A stretch of 37,471 nucleotides of DNA, taken from contig JAOPXM010000162.1 in the NCBI GenBank assembly GCA_025965125.1, positions 1 to 37,471 on the forward strand. Reading direction: 5' to 3'. The position numbers and the translations under genes were made by a program. Of the stretch, positions 17,760 to 26,992 are shown piece by piece. This DNA comes from Nocardioides sp. (GTDB taxonomy: Bacteria > Actinomycetota > Actinomycetes > Propionibacteriales > Nocardioidaceae). Within the stretch, counting starts at the first letter, position 1, and the number at the start of each line of letters is the position of its first letter. The notes below the pieces were generated by a model. The model saw only the letters and a list, made by a program, of their open reading frames with translations, was not told where the DNA came from and searched no databases.

Positions 17760-17766
17760 GGGGGTC

Positions 17767-19017
17767 GTGAGAGCCCTTTCCCTGGCCCATGGGATGAAGG
17801 ACCGCTGGGTCGCCAACGGATACCCGGACTTCCCGGTCTGGATCCCGCTGGTCATCGACTCCGGAGCCTTCGCGGCTGCGATCGTCGCGGTGGCGCAGCG
17901 TGCCGGCTCCGGTGACCTGCTGCCCGCGGCTGCGCTCGTGGCGCTCGCACTCGTCCCTTGGCTGACCGAGCTCCGTGGCCGCGTCGCGCCGTGGCCGGTC
18001 TTCGTCCTGGTGACCGGCGGCGCCAGCGCGGTGCTGATGGTGCGCTACCCGGTCGACTACGACTTCGTACCGTTCCTGCTGGTCCTGATGGTCGGCCACG
18101 TCGGCGCCTGCCTGCCCATGACCCGCAGCGGGGCGACCCTCGCCGCCACTGCCGGTGTGCTGGGCGGCCTGACCTGGGCGGACGCGCTGCCCGGCGCAGC
18201 GGCGGCCATCTGGCTTGCCGGACTGATGATCGGATGGGACGTGGGGTTCATCCTGCGCGCACTGCAGCTGCGGATCCAGACGCAGGAGAGCGAGTACGCC
18301 GCCCGGGAGCGCCAGATCGCCCTGGAGGAGCGTCAGCGCATTGCCCGCGAGGTCCACGACCTCGTGGCGCACTCGCTGAGCGTCACGATGCTGCACCTGA
18401 CCGCGGCCCGTCGTGACCTCGAGGACGGCTCCGACGTGGCCGAGGCCATCGATGCCCTCAAGGACGCCGAACGCGTCGGCCGCCAGGCGATGGCCGACGT
18501 CCGGAGCACGGTCGGACTGTTGAGCCAGGGCGCAGGCGGCGCCGAACCGCCGACGCCGCAGGTGGGTGACGTGCCTGCCCTCGTCGACAGCTTCCGGGCC
18601 GCCGGACTCGATGTCGACTACTGGTGCCGGGGCGACGTCGACGAGGTCCCGGCCGCCACCGGGCTCGGCCTCTACCGCATCGTGCAGGAATCGCTGGCCA
18701 ACGTGGCCAAGCACGCACCCGGCTCCCGGGTGCGGGTGCGGGTGGCTCTCTCGCGCGACCCGGGCACGTTGACGATCCGCAACGCGCTGGCCCGGGAAGC
18801 GCTGTCTTCCGGTAGTCCCGGCGGGTCCGGACTGACGGGGATGGCTGCGCGCGCCGACCTCCTCGGCGCCACCTTCGCCGCGGGACCGGACGGCCGGGAA
18901 TGGCTGGTCGAGGTCGGGCTGCCCCGTGGTGACACGGCACCGGTGGCCACCGGCGGGCTGCGGTGCCCGCTCCCGAGGCTGGCCCAGCTCCGGCGCACCG
19001 TCGTGGATCCGGCGTGA
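17767..19017 (+). CDS. Sensor histidine kinase, NarL/DesK-type (HisKA_3)
   Basis: 416 residues. The N-terminal half has about six hydrophobic spans (for example FPVWIPLVIDSGAFAAAIVAV and AAAIWLAGLMIGWDVGFIL) and no large periplasmic domain, so it likely senses the membrane itself. A coiled segment (LRIQTQESEYAARERQIALEERQRIAREVHD) leads to the phospho-accepting H197 in the HisKA_3 motif EVHDLVAHSLS. The HATPase domain follows (LGLYRIVQESLANVAKHAPG, with GGSGLTGMAARADLLGA). GTG 17767 is preferred because TAGGCT lies 7 nt upstream. It overlaps the response regulator gene (GTGA), so the pair is coupled. The signal is unknown. Confidence 0.88.
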   Translation: MRALSLAHGMKDRWVANGYPDFPVWIPLVIDSGAFAAAIVAVAQRAGSGDLLPAAALVALALVPWLTELRGRVAPWPVFVLVTGGASAVLMVRYPVDYDFVPFLLVLMVGHVGACLPMTRSGATLAATAGVLGGLTWADALPGAAAAIWLAGLMIGWDVGFILRALQLRIQTQESEYAARERQIALEERQRIAREVHDLVAHSLSVTMLHLTAARRDLEDGSDVAEAIDALKDAERVGRQAMADVRSTVGLLSQGAGGAEPPTPQVGDVPALVDSFRAAGLDVDYWCRGDVDEVPAATGLGLYRIVQESLANVAKHAPGSRVRVRVALSRDPGTLTIRNALAREALSSGSPGGSGLTGMAARADLLGATFAAGPDGREWLVEVGLPRGDTAPVATGGLRCPLPRLAQLRRTVVDPA

Positions 19018-19703
19018 CGGTCGCGCTCGAGGAGGGACTGATCCGGGTCCTGCTCGTCGACGACCAGGATCTCGTCCGTTCGGGACTGCGCCGCATCCTG
19101 CGGCGTCGTGACGGCATCGTCGTGGTGGGGGAGTGCGAGGACGGTGACGAGGTCGAGGCCGCCGTGCGTGACCACCGGCCCGACGTGGTCGTGATGGACC
19201 TCCGGATGCGCCGGATGAACGGCATCGAGGCCACGCGCCGGCTCCGGGCCGATCCCGGCGCCCCACCGGTCCTGGTGCTGACGACGTTCGACGACGACGA
19301 GCTCCTGTCCGGGGCGCTGCGCGCCGGAGCGTCCGGCTTCCTGCTCAAGGACAGTCCGGCCGAGGACCTGGTCCGCGGCGTACGCACGGTCGCGACCGGT
19401 CACGCCGTGCTCGACCCCGCGGTGACCGCGCGGGTGCTGGTGACGTTCCGGGCGGCGCCGGACCCGGCGTACGTCGCCACCGGTGCGGCGCCGCTGGGCG
19501 ACCTCACCGGACGCGAGCGGGAGGTGCTCGAGCTGATGGGCCGCGGCTTGAGCAACGGCGAGATCGCCACCACCCTGACCATCTCCGAGGTGACCGTGAA
19601 GAGTCACATCGGCCGGATCTTCACCAAGCTCGACCTCAGGGACCGGGCGGCCGCGATCGTCTACGCCTACGACCGCGGTCTCGTCACGCCCAACGCCCTC
19701 TGA
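19014..19703 (+). CDS. NarL/FixJ-type response regulator with LuxR HTH
   Basis: 229 residues. The receiver domain has the acidic pair VLLVDDQDLV, phospho-acceptor D62 (VVVMDLRMR), the switch threonine in VLVLTTFDDD and the conserved lysine in LLKDSPAED. The LuxR helix-turn-helix follows (LTGREREVLELMGRGLSNGEIATTL, then SEVTVKSHIGRIFTKL). The start is GTG 19014, which overlaps the kinase stop. The partner kinase phosphorylates D62 to drive dimerisation and DNA binding. The inverted repeats in the gap at 17651-17730 are candidate binding sites, unproven. Confidence 0.92.
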   Translation: MTVALEEGLIRVLLVDDQDLVRSGLRRILRRRDGIVVVGECEDGDEVEAAVRDHRPDVVVMDLRMRRMNGIEATRRLRADPGAPPVLVLTTFDDDELLSGALRAGASGFLLKDSPAEDLVRGVRTVATGHAVLDPAVTARVLVTFRAAPDPAYVATGAAPLGDLTGREREVLELMGRGLSNGEIATTLTISEVTVKSHIGRIFTKLDLRDRAAAIVYAYDRGLVTPNAL

Positions 19704-19717
19704 AAGGTCGGACCCGC

Positions 19718-19737
19718 CCACCGAATCGAGTCGGTGG
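19718..19737 (+). terminator. Hairpin after two-component operon
   Basis: CCACCGA (19718-19724) pairs with TCGGTGG (19731-19737), loop ATCGAG. It lies between the response-regulator stop and lepA. No T-tract. Confidence 0.5.
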
Positions 19738-19792
19738 CTCCACGCGTGGGAGAATGTGGGGGACCGCCCCGAGATCTTGACGAGAGCAGTGA

Positions 19793-21655
19793 GTGCCCCC
19801 GAACCCCGCGCCGAAGCCCGGCCACACCGATCCCGCGATCATCCGGAATTTCTGCATCATCGCGCACATCGACCACGGCAAGTCGACCCTCGCCGACCGG
19901 ATGCTGCAGCTGACCGGCGTCGTCGACGAGCGGGCCGCCCGCGCCCAGTACCTCGACCGGATGGACATCGAGCGCGAGCGCGGGATCACCATCAAGAGCC
20001 AGGCCGTCCGGATGCCGTGGACCGTCCCGGTCGGCAACGACGAGGGCGCGGATCCGGGGACCTACGTCCTCAACATGATCGACACGCCCGGCCACGTCGA
20101 CTTCACCTACGAGGTGTCCCGTTCGCTCGAGGCGTGCGAGGCGGCCGTGCTGCTGGTCGACGCTGCCCAGGGCATCGAGGCTCAGACGCTCGCCAACCTC
20201 TATCTCGCCCTCGGCGCGGACCTGCACATCATCCCGGTCCTGAACAAGATCGACCTGCCCTCCGCACAGCCCGAGAAGTACGCCGCCGAGCTCGCCGGCA
20301 TCATCGGGTGCGACCCCTCCGACGTCCTGCGGACGTCGGCGAAGACCGGGCTCGGCGTCGCCGAGCTGCTCAACGAGATCGTCAAGCAGACCCCGGCACC
20401 CATCGGTGACCCGGACGCGCCGCCTCGTGCGCTGATCTTCGACTCCGTCTACGACACCTACCGCGGCGTCGTCACCTACGTGCGGGTCTTCGACGGCAAG
20501 CTCTCGCACCGCGACCGGATCAAGATGATGTCGAACGGCGTGGTGCACGAGATGCTCGAGGTGGGCGTGATCAGCCCCGAGCCCGTCAAGGCCAGCGACC
20601 TCGGTGTCGGTGAGGTCGGCTACCTGATCACCGGGGTGAAGGACGTCCGCCAGTCCCGGGTCGGCGACACGGTGACCAGCCAGCACCACGGCGCGGTCGA
20701 GGCGCTCGGCGGCTACAAGCACCCGAACCCGATGGTCTACTCCGGGCTCTACCCGATCGACGGCGACGACTACCCGAACCTGCGCGACGCCCTGGAGCGG
20801 CTGCAGCTCAATGACGCGGCCCTGGCCTACGAGCCGGAGACTTCCGGCGCCCTGGGCTTCGGCTTCCGGTGCGGCTTCCTCGGTCTGCTGCACATGGAGA
20901 TCGTGCGCGAGCGCCTCGAGCGCGAGTTCAACCTCGACCTGATCTCGACCACGCCCAACGTTGTCTACCAGGTGACGATGGACGACGGCACGGTCCACGA
21001 GGTGACCAACCCGAGCGAGTACCCCGAGGGCAAGATCGCCGAGGTGCGCGAGCCCGTCGTGCGCGCCACGATCCTGTCGCCGTCCGACTACATCGGCACG
21101 ATCATGGAGCTCTGCCAGACCAAGCGCGGCAACCTCCAGGGCATGGACTACTTGTCCGAGGACCGCGTCGAGATGCGCTACACGCTGCCGATGGGCGAGA
21201 TCGTCTTCGACTTCTTCGACCAGCTGAAGTCGCGCACCAAGGGCTACGCCTCGCTCGACTACGAACGATCCGGCGAGCAGGTCGCCGACCTGGTGAAGGT
21301 CGACATCCTGCTCCATGGCGAGCCCGTCGACGCGTTCTCCGCCATCGTGCACAAGGACGCCGCCTACGCGTACGGCGTGATGCTGGTCGGCAAGCTCAAG
21401 GAGCTGATCCCGCGCCAGCAGTTCGAGGTGCCGATCCAGGCCGCCATCGGCGCCCGCGTGATCGCCCGCGAGACCATCCGCGCGATCCGCAAGGACGTCC
21501 TCGCGAAGTGCTACGGCGGTGACATCACCCGTAAGCGCAAGCTGCTCGAGAAGCAGAAGGAAGGCAAGAAGCGGATGAAGATGGTCGGTCGCGTCGAGGT
21601 GCCGCAAGAGGCCTTCATCGCTGCGCTGTCGACCACGGCCCCGACCAAGAAGTGA
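19793..21655 (+). CDS. lepA: Elongation factor 4
   Basis: 620-residue translational GTPase, slightly longer than E. coli LepA at its N-terminus. It promotes back-translocation or ribosome maturation. The G1 loop is AHIDHGKST (24-32), switch I/G2 is [11 protein letters not shown]3 is [12 protein letters not shown], and G4 is NKID. The C-terminal LepA domain ends [13 protein letters not shown]. The GTG 19793 start is preceded by no strong ribosome binding site; a GAGAAT (19751-19756) could be a -10 box. The stop overlaps the next gene (GTGA). The usual neighbours holA and rpsT are about 4 kb upstream, separated by the two-component pair. Confidence 0.96.
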   Translation: MPPNPAPKPGHTDPAIIRNFCIIAHIDHGKSTLADRMLQLTGVVDERAARAQYLDRMDIERERGITIKSQAVRMPWTVPVGNDEGADPGTYVLNMIDTPGHVDFTYEVSRSLEACEAAVLLVDAAQGIEAQTLANLYLALGADLHIIPVLNKIDLPSAQPEKYAAELAGIIGCDPSDVLRTSAKTGLGVAELLNEIVKQTPAPIGDPDAPPRALIFDSVYDTYRGVVTYVRVFDGKLSHRDRIKMMSNGVVHEMLEVGVISPEPVKASDLGVGEVGYLITGVKDVRQSRVGDTVTSQHHGAVEALGGYKHPNPMVYSGLYPIDGDDYPNLRDALERLQLNDAALAYEPETSGALGFGFRCGFLGLLHMEIVRERLEREFNLDLISTTPNVVYQVTMDDGTVHEVTNPSEYPEGKIAEVREPVVRATILSPSDYIGTIMELCQTKRGNLQGMDYLSEDRVEMRYTLPMGEIVFDFFDQLKSRTKGYASLDYERSGEQVADLVKVDILLHGEPVDAFSAIVHKDAAYAYGVMLVGKLKELIPRQQFEVPIQAAIGARVIARETIRAIRKDVLAKCYGGDITRKRKLLEKQKEGKKRMKMVGRVEVPQEAFIAALSTTAPTKK

Positions 21656-22569
21656 CCCGGGTCGAGCTGCCGAAGGCGGTGCTCGACTTCACGGCGAGGG
21701 GGCCGGACTGGGCGGTGTACGTCGACCGGTTGCCGATGCTGATCGGTGAGCTGCTCACGGAGTGGGCCCTCGAGCGGGACGGCCCGATGATGCACGGTCA
21801 CGGGTCCGTCGTCCTGCCGGTGCTCCGCGAGGGAGAGCAGGCCGTGCTGAAGATCGCGTTTCCCGACGTCGAGACCGAGCACGAGGCACTGGCCCTGCAA
21901 CGCTGGGGCGGGCGTGGCGCGGTCCGGCTGCATCGGGCGGACCCGCGTCGCCGAGCGATCCTGATGGAGCGCCTGCACACCACCGACCTGACCGAGCTGT
22001 GGGATCTGGAGGCATGCGAAGTCGTGGCCGGGCTCTACGGCCTCATTCACGTGCCCGCGCCCGCCCAGCTGGTGACCGTGACGTCGTACGTCGGGCGCTG
22101 GACCGACGCGCTGGCGGCTCTGCCCCGGGACGCGCCGATCCCGCACCGGCTGGTCGAGCAGGCGCTGGGTCTGGCGAGGGACCTGGCCGGCGACCCGGCC
22201 AGCACCGGCACGCTGGTGCACGGCGACCTGCACTACGAGAACGTGCTGGCCGCGGAGCGGGCTCCGTGGCTTGCCATCGACCCGCAGCCGATGTCGGGCG
22301 ACCCCCACTACGAGCCGGCGCCGATGCTGTGGAACCGCTGGGACGAGCTGGCCGACGACATCCGCGGCGGCGTACGTCGGCGGTTCCACGCGCTGCTCGA
22401 CGCCGCCTCGCTCGACGAGGACCGGGCCCGGGCCTGGGTGGTCGTACGGATGGTCGTCAACGCGTACTGGGCCATCGAGGACGCCGGGCGACTGGGACGG
22501 GGGCTCGACAAGGAGGAGCGGGAGTGGATCACCTGCTGCGTCGCGGTCGCCAAGGCAGTCCAGGACTGA
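21652..22569 (+). CDS. APH(6)/streptomycin-kinase-like phosphotransferase
   Basis: 305 residues. The kinase-like fold has an ATP lobe ([18 protein letters not shown]), the catalytic loop [12 protein letters not shown] (HGDxxxxN) and [22 protein letters not shown], which matches the APH(6)/hydroxyurea-phosphotransferase family. The start is GTG 21652, overlapping the lepA stop as GTGA, so it is translated together with lepA. Whether it confers resistance, or phosphorylates a metabolite, is open; many chromosomal members have no resistance role. It is unrelated in motif detail to the kinase at 16095. Followed by a MOSC gene 54 nt later. Confidence 0.88.
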   Translation: MTRVELPKAVLDFTARGPDWAVYVDRLPMLIGELLTEWALERDGPMMHGHGSVVLPVLREGEQAVLKIAFPDVETEHEALALQRWGGRGAVRLHRADPRRRAILMERLHTTDLTELWDLEACEVVAGLYGLIHVPAPAQLVTVTSYVGRWTDALAALPRDAPIPHRLVEQALGLARDLAGDPASTGTLVHGDLHYENVLAAERAPWLAIDPQPMSGDPHYEPAPMLWNRWDELADDIRGGVRRRFHALLDAASLDEDRARAWVVVRMVVNAYWAIEDAGRLGRGLDKEEREWITCCVAVAKAVQD

Positions 22570-22623
22570 GTGCGTGTCGGCCAAACTGTTCGCACGCACC
22601 GGCCGACTTTGGGAGACTGCACC

Positions 22624-23271
22624 ATGCCCTGCCTGGTTTCCGTCAACGTCGGACGTCCGCGTGAAGCAGACTGGGCGGGCATCGGTCGTACGTCGATCGA
22701 CAAGGCGGCGGTGAGCGGCCCGGTGGACCTGGGGCAGCTCGGTCTCGCCGGTGACGAGGTCTCCGACACCGTGAACCACGGCGGGGTCGACCAAGCGATC
22801 TACGTGTTCTCCCGTGAGGATCTCGACTTCTGGTCGGCCGAGCTCGGCCGGCAGATCCGCGACGGTCAGTTCGGCGAGAACCTCACGACCTCCGGCATCG
22901 ACGTCAACGAGGCCGAGGTCGGGGAGCGGTGGCAGGTCGGCACCGCCATCATCGAGATCGCCTCCGTGCGGACCCCCTGCAACGACTTCAAGATGTGGAT
23001 GGGTCTCAACGGCTACGACAACCGGGCGTGGGTCAGGAGATTCGCCCTCGAGGCGCGGCCAGGCCCCTACCTCCGGGTGCTGCAACCGGGCATCGTCCAG
23101 GCCGGCGACGAGCTGACTGTCCTGCACCGGCCCGGTCACGGTGTCACCGTGTCGACCATGTTCCGGGCCCTGATGCTGGACCACTCGCTGCTGCCCGACC
23201 TGCTCGCGGTCGAGAACCTGGGCCCGCGGATCAGGGCGAGGGCCGAGCGCTACGTCGCCGACCTCGTCTGA
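22624..23271 (+). CDS. MOSC-domain protein, YiiM-like
   Basis: 215 residues. MOSC domains bind molybdenum cofactor or act in sulfur transfer; YiiM-type proteins reduce N-hydroxylated compounds with molybdenum cofactor. Visible features are the VNHGGVDQAIYVFSREDL segment, FGENLTTSGIDVNEAEVGERW and RTPCNDFKMWMG, whose cysteine is the usual cofactor-binding residue. I start at ATG 22624 with ribosome binding site GGGAG 12 nt upstream; a GTG right after the previous stop (22570) would add 18 residues without family match. It lies 54 nt behind the kinase gene. The substrate is unknown. Confidence 0.85.
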   Translation: MPCLVSVNVGRPREADWAGIGRTSIDKAAVSGPVDLGQLGLAGDEVSDTVNHGGVDQAIYVFSREDLDFWSAELGRQIRDGQFGENLTTSGIDVNEAEVGERWQVGTAIIEIASVRTPCNDFKMWMGLNGYDNRAWVRRFALEARPGPYLRVLQPGIVQAGDELTVLHRPGHGVTVSTMFRALMLDHSLLPDLLAVENLGPRIRARAERYVADLV

Positions 23272-23300
23272 GCGCCCCGCCGGGTCACGAGACGGAATCG

Positions 23301-23314
23301 TTACCGGCAGGTAG
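23301..23314. promoter_or_regulatory. Operator-like inverted repeat before fadD
   Basis: TTACCGGCAGGTAG; the central TACCGGCAGGTA is palindromic at 10 of 12 positions. It precedes a TAAGTT -10 candidate (23326-23331) by 11 nt, covering the -35 region. TetR-type fatty-acid regulators often bind such sites in actinobacteria, but this one is not matched to a named regulator. Confidence 0.45.
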
Positions 23315-23403
23315 GCAAAGTGATCTAAGTTACGTGGACCAGATCCGCCTGGGGAGGTGCGGACTGTCCAACCTCTCCCGTACCCCCGCCCTGCAGGAGT
23401 GAC

Positions 23404-25224
23404 ATGCCCGTCAACACCGACGCGAGTTTCGTCGACCACCTCTCCCCGAACATGGCCGTTCAGTTCCTCGACCGGGTGGCCCAGTCATCCGACCGCGAGG
23501 CGTTCCGGTTCCCCCGGGGCGGCGACTGGGAGTCCGTGACCTGGAAGCAGGCCGGCGACAAGGTCGCACGCCTCGCAGCCGGTCTGCTGTCGCTCGGCAT
23601 CGAGCCGGAGCAGCGGGTGGGCATCGTGGCCGGCACCCGCTACGAGTGGATCATCGCGGACCTCGCCGTCATGTGCGCCGCCGGTGCCACGACGACGGTC
23701 TACCCGTCCACCAACGGCGAGGACACGGCGTACATCCTCAGCGACTCGGAGAGCCGGGTGGTTTTCGTCGAGGACGACGAGCAGCTCGCCAAGCTCACCG
23801 AGCACAAGGCCGAGCTGCCGCACATCGCGAAAGTCGTGACCTTCGACGGCAAGGCCGATGGTGACTGGGTGATCACGCTGGACGCGCTCGCCGAGCTCGG
23901 CGACGCCTACCTTGCCGAGCACCCCGACATCATCGAGCAGACGGCCAAGTCGATCGCTCCCGACGCGCTCGCGACGCTGATCTACACCTCCGGCACCACC
24001 GGACGGCCCAAGGGTGTTCGGCTGCGTCACAAGTCCTGGGTCTACGAGGGCGCGGCGATCGAGGTGCAGCACATCCTCGGCGAGGACGACCTGCAGTTCC
24101 TCTGGCTGCCGATGGCCCACTCGTTCGGCAAGGTGCTGCTCTCCGCTCAGCTGGCGTGCGGATTCGCGACGGCCATCGACGGCCGCGTCGACAAGATCGT
24201 CGAGAACCTCGGCGTCGTGAAGCCCACGTTCATGGGTGCCGCACCCCGCATCTTCGAGAAGGCCCACGGCCGCATCGTGACGATGCAGCAGGCCGAGGGT
24301 GGTCTCAAGGAGAAGCTCTTCAACCAGGCGTTCGAGGTCGGGCTCAAGGTCGACAAGCTGGTCCGGGAAGGCAAGTCGGTCCCGCTGACGCTCAAGCTCC
24401 AGCACGCGCTCTTCGACAGACTGGTGTTCAGCAAGGTCCGTGACCGGTTCGGCGGCCGGGTCCGGTTCTTCATCTCGGGTGCTGCGGCCCTCAACCAGGA
24501 GATCGCCGAGTGGTTCCATGCAGCCGGCATCGTGATCCTCGAGGGCTACGGGCTGACCGAGTGCTCCGCCGGTGGATTCGTGAATCACCCCGACGACTAC
24601 AAGTTCGGCACCGTGGGGCCGGCGCTGCCGGGCAGCGAGGTGAAGCTGGGCGAGGGCGACGAGATCCTGATCCGCGGCCCGCACATCATGGACGGCTACC
24701 ACAACATGCCCGAGGAGACCGCGAAGACGCTGACCGAGGACGGCTGGCTGCGCACCGGTGACAAGGGCAGCCTCGACGCCGACGGCTTCCTCACGATCAC
24801 CGGCCGGATCAAGGACCTCTTCAAGACCTCGGGCGGCAAGTACATCGCACCGTCCGCGATCGAGGCCAAGTTCAAGGCGGTCTGTCCCTACGCCAGCCAG
24901 TTCATGGTGTTCGGCAACGAGAAGAACTATGTCGTCGCCCTGATCACCCTCGATGTCGACGCGATGGACGGGTGGGCTTCCGAGAACGGCATGGCGGGCT
25001 CGTCGTACGCCGACATCGTCAACTCCGACAAGGTCAAGACGATGGTGGCCGGGTACGTCGACGACCTGAACTCCAAGCTGAACCGCTGGGAGACCATCAA
25101 GAAGTGGGTCCTGCTCGACCACGACCTCACCATCGAGAGCGGCGAGCTCACGCCGTCGATGAAGGTCAAGCGCAACGTCGTCGAGGACAACCACAAGGAA
25201 CAGCTCGCGGCCCTCTACGCGTAG
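23404..25224 (+). CDS. Long-chain fatty-acid-CoA ligase, FadD15-like
   Basis: 606 residues, ANL superfamily. It activates long-chain fatty acids with ATP and CoA, feeding lipid synthesis or beta-oxidation. Phosphate loop YTSGTTGRPKGV lies at 194-205, then WLPMAHSFGK, ISGAAALNQEIAEWFHAAG, the EGYGLTECSAGGF motif and the WLRTGDKGSLDADGFLTITGRIKDLFKTSGGKYIAPS hinge. The catalytic C-terminal lysine is in LTPSMKVKR, typical of the FadD15/bacterial ACSL group. The ATG follows CAGGAG. It differs clearly from the FadD19-like gene at 2973 and is the only other ligase here. Confidence 0.92.
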   Translation: MPVNTDASFVDHLSPNMAVQFLDRVAQSSDREAFRFPRGGDWESVTWKQAGDKVARLAAGLLSLGIEPEQRVGIVAGTRYEWIIADLAVMCAAGATTTVYPSTNGEDTAYILSDSESRVVFVEDDEQLAKLTEHKAELPHIAKVVTFDGKADGDWVITLDALAELGDAYLAEHPDIIEQTAKSIAPDALATLIYTSGTTGRPKGVRLRHKSWVYEGAAIEVQHILGEDDLQFLWLPMAHSFGKVLLSAQLACGFATAIDGRVDKIVENLGVVKPTFMGAAPRIFEKAHGRIVTMQQAEGGLKEKLFNQAFEVGLKVDKLVREGKSVPLTLKLQHALFDRLVFSKVRDRFGGRVRFFISGAAALNQEIAEWFHAAGIVILEGYGLTECSAGGFVNHPDDYKFGTVGPALPGSEVKLGEGDEILIRGPHIMDGYHNMPEETAKTLTEDGWLRTGDKGSLDADGFLTITGRIKDLFKTSGGKYIAPSAIEAKFKAVCPYASQFMVFGNEKNYVVALITLDVDAMDGWASENGMAGSSYADIVNSDKVKTMVAGYVDDLNSKLNRWETIKKWVLLDHDLTIESGELTPSMKVKRNVVEDNHKEQLAALYA

Positions 25225-25225
25225 T

Positions 25226-25241
25226 CGGAGTCTCGACTCCG
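25226..25241 (+). terminator. Hairpin after fadD
   Basis: CGGAGT (25226-25231), loop CTCG, ACTCCG (25236-25241), starting 2 nt after the stop codon; no T-tract. Confidence 0.5.
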
Positions 25242-25298
25242 CACAGGGAAGGCACGCATCCCGTCTGAGTCGTCCGCACCGGGTGGGAGGATGGCGGA

Positions 25299-26525
25299 GT
25301 GCCCTCCGTCCTGCCCGCCGGTGACCCGGTCCCGGACGACGGGTCGCTGCCGGAGTCGGCCCTCGTGGGCCTGGGCGAGCGGCCGTTCGGGATCTACGTG
25401 CACGTGCCGTTCTGCACGGTCCGGTGCGGCTACTGCGACTTCAACACCTACACCGCCGCCGAGCTGGGCCCGGCGGCCGGAGCGCCGGGGGCCTCGCGAA
25501 CGACGTACGCCGCGGCGGCGATCGCGGAGGTACGGCGGGCCCGACGCGTCCTCGGCGACGTCGACCTCCCGGTGTCGACGATCTTCTTCGGTGGCGGGAC
25601 CCCCACGCTGCTCAGCCCGGCCGACCTGGGCGCAGTCATCGCGACCGTCGCGTCCGAGTTCGGGATCGCAGACGGGGCCGAGGTCACGACGGAGTCCAAC
25701 CCCGACAGCGTCGCTCGGTGGGACCTCGATGAGCTGCGCGCGGTCGGTCTGAACCGGATCTCGTTCGGGATGCAGTCCTCGGTCGACCACGTGCTTCGCG
25801 TCCTGGACCGCACCCACGACCCGCTGCGAGTGCCGGCGGTGGTGCAGTGGGCGCGAGAGGCCGGCTTCGACCAGCTCAGCCTCGACCTCATCTACGGGAC
25901 ACCGGGGGAGAGCCTGGCCGACTGGCAGCGCTCGCTGGAGGCGGCGCTGGCCTGCGAGCCCGACCACATGTCGGCGTACTCCCTCATCGTCGAGGACGGC
26001 ACCGCGCTCGCGCGTCGGGTCCGGCGCGGCGAGCTGCCGATGCCGGACGATGACGACCTCGCCGACAAGTACCTCCTCGCCGACGACCGGCTCGGCGCCG
26101 CCGGACTCGGGTGGTACGAGGTGTCCAACTGGGCCCGCGACGAGGCCAGCCGGTGCCGCCACAACATGCTCTACTGGACGGGCGCCGACTGGTGGGGCGT
26201 CGGCCCGGGCGCCCACTCGCACGTCGGCGGGGTGCGCTGGTGGAACGTCAAGCATCCGGCGGCGTACGCCGACCGCCTGGCCGCCGGCCTGAGCCCGGCC
26301 CACGCACGCGAGGTGCTCGATGCCGAGAGTCGGCGTGTCGAACGGGTGCTGCTGGAGCTCCGGCTGAGCTCCGGTCTCGACATCGGCGTGCTCGACGACG
26401 ACGGCCGCTCCGCCGTGGCAGAGCTGGCGGAGCGGGACCTGCTCACCCGCGTGCGCGACCGGCTCGTTCTCACCCAGCAGGGCCGGCTCCTTGCGGACGC
26501 GGTGGTCCGCGACCTGGTGCCGTGA
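25299..26525 (+). CDS. hemW: HemW, radical SAM heme chaperone (HemN-like)
   Basis: 408 residues. HemW binds heme and a 4Fe-4S cluster and is thought to insert heme into membrane respiratory proteins; it is not the coproporphyrinogen oxidase HemN. The cluster motif is C39-x3-C43-x2-C46 (CTVRCGYC) after FGIYVHVPF. FGGGTPT and the HNMLYW signature with WGVGPGAHS distinguish HemW from HemN. Start GTG 25299 follows GGGAGG at workable spacing. Position between lepA and hrcA is normal for actinobacteria, though a kinase, MOSC and fadD intervene here. Confidence 0.93.
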   Translation: MPSVLPAGDPVPDDGSLPESALVGLGERPFGIYVHVPFCTVRCGYCDFNTYTAAELGPAAGAPGASRTTYAAAAIAEVRRARRVLGDVDLPVSTIFFGGGTPTLLSPADLGAVIATVASEFGIADGAEVTTESNPDSVARWDLDELRAVGLNRISFGMQSSVDHVLRVLDRTHDPLRVPAVVQWAREAGFDQLSLDLIYGTPGESLADWQRSLEAALACEPDHMSAYSLIVEDGTALARRVRRGELPMPDDDDLADKYLLADDRLGAAGLGWYEVSNWARDEASRCRHNMLYWTGADWWGVGPGAHSHVGGVRWWNVKHPAAYADRLAAGLSPAHAREVLDAESRRVERVLLELRLSSGLDIGVLDDDGRSAVAELAERDLLTRVRDRLVLTQQGRLLADAVVRDLVP

Positions 26526-26531
26526 AGCCCC

Positions 26532-26537
26532 TAGGGT
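26532..26537 (+). promoter_or_regulatory. -10 box of TM2 gene (leaderless)
   Basis: TAGGGT, 6 nt before ATG 26544. Confidence 0.5.
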
Positions 26538-26543
26538 GGCCCC

Positions 26544-26987
26544 ATGACGCAAGGCCCTGAGTACCCGAACCCGTCCGGCTCGAACCCCGACTCCAACCAG
26601 CCGCCGCAGCCGCCCTACGGTCAGCAGCCCCCGCCGCCGCAGCCGAACTACGGCCAGGCGCCTCCGCCGCCGCCGGCCTACGGTCAGCCGCAGTACCTGC
26701 CGCCGGGTGCGCCGGCGTACGGCGTGAGCCCGGCGGCGCCGTACGGCGTGCACCCGACCCTGGGCATCCCGTACTCCGACAAGTCCAAGATCGTTGCGGC
26801 CCTGCTGCAGATCCTGATCCCGCTGGGCATCGGCCGCTTCTACATCGGTGACAACAAGACGGGCACCTGGCAGGTTGTCGTCACCGTCCTGACCTGCGGC
26901 ATCGGCGCCCTGTGGCCGTTCATCGACGGCATCATCATGCTGGCCAGCGACAGCAAGGACGCCCAGGGGCGGCTGCTCCGGAGCTGA
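26544..26987 (+). CDS. TM2-domain membrane protein with Pro/Gln/Tyr-rich head
   Basis: 147 residues. Residues about 1-75 are low-complexity P, Q, Y and G repeats (PPYGQQPPPPQPNYGQ), and about 79-140 form a TM2 domain: KSKIVAALLQILIPLGIGRFYIGDNKTGTWQVVVTVLTCGIGALWPFIDGI with two membrane spans and the GxxRFYxG turn. The TM2 domain occurs in many bacterial membrane proteins of unknown role. It is leaderless (-10 box 6 nt upstream). It ends 5 nt before the convergent DUF3097 gene. Confidence 0.88.
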   Translation: MTQGPEYPNPSGSNPDSNQPPQPPYGQQPPPPQPNYGQAPPPPPAYGQPQYLPPGAPAYGVSPAAPYGVHPTLGIPYSDKSKIVAALLQILIPLGIGRFYIGDNKTGTWQVVVTVLTCGIGALWPFIDGIIMLASDSKDAQGRLLRS

Positions 26988-26992
26988 TCTGC

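Noticed and set aside
16095-22569. The two APH-type kinases as antibiotic resistance genes
   Set aside because: Chromosomal housekeeping context and a broad family; sequence alone cannot show drug modification, so no resistance name is given.
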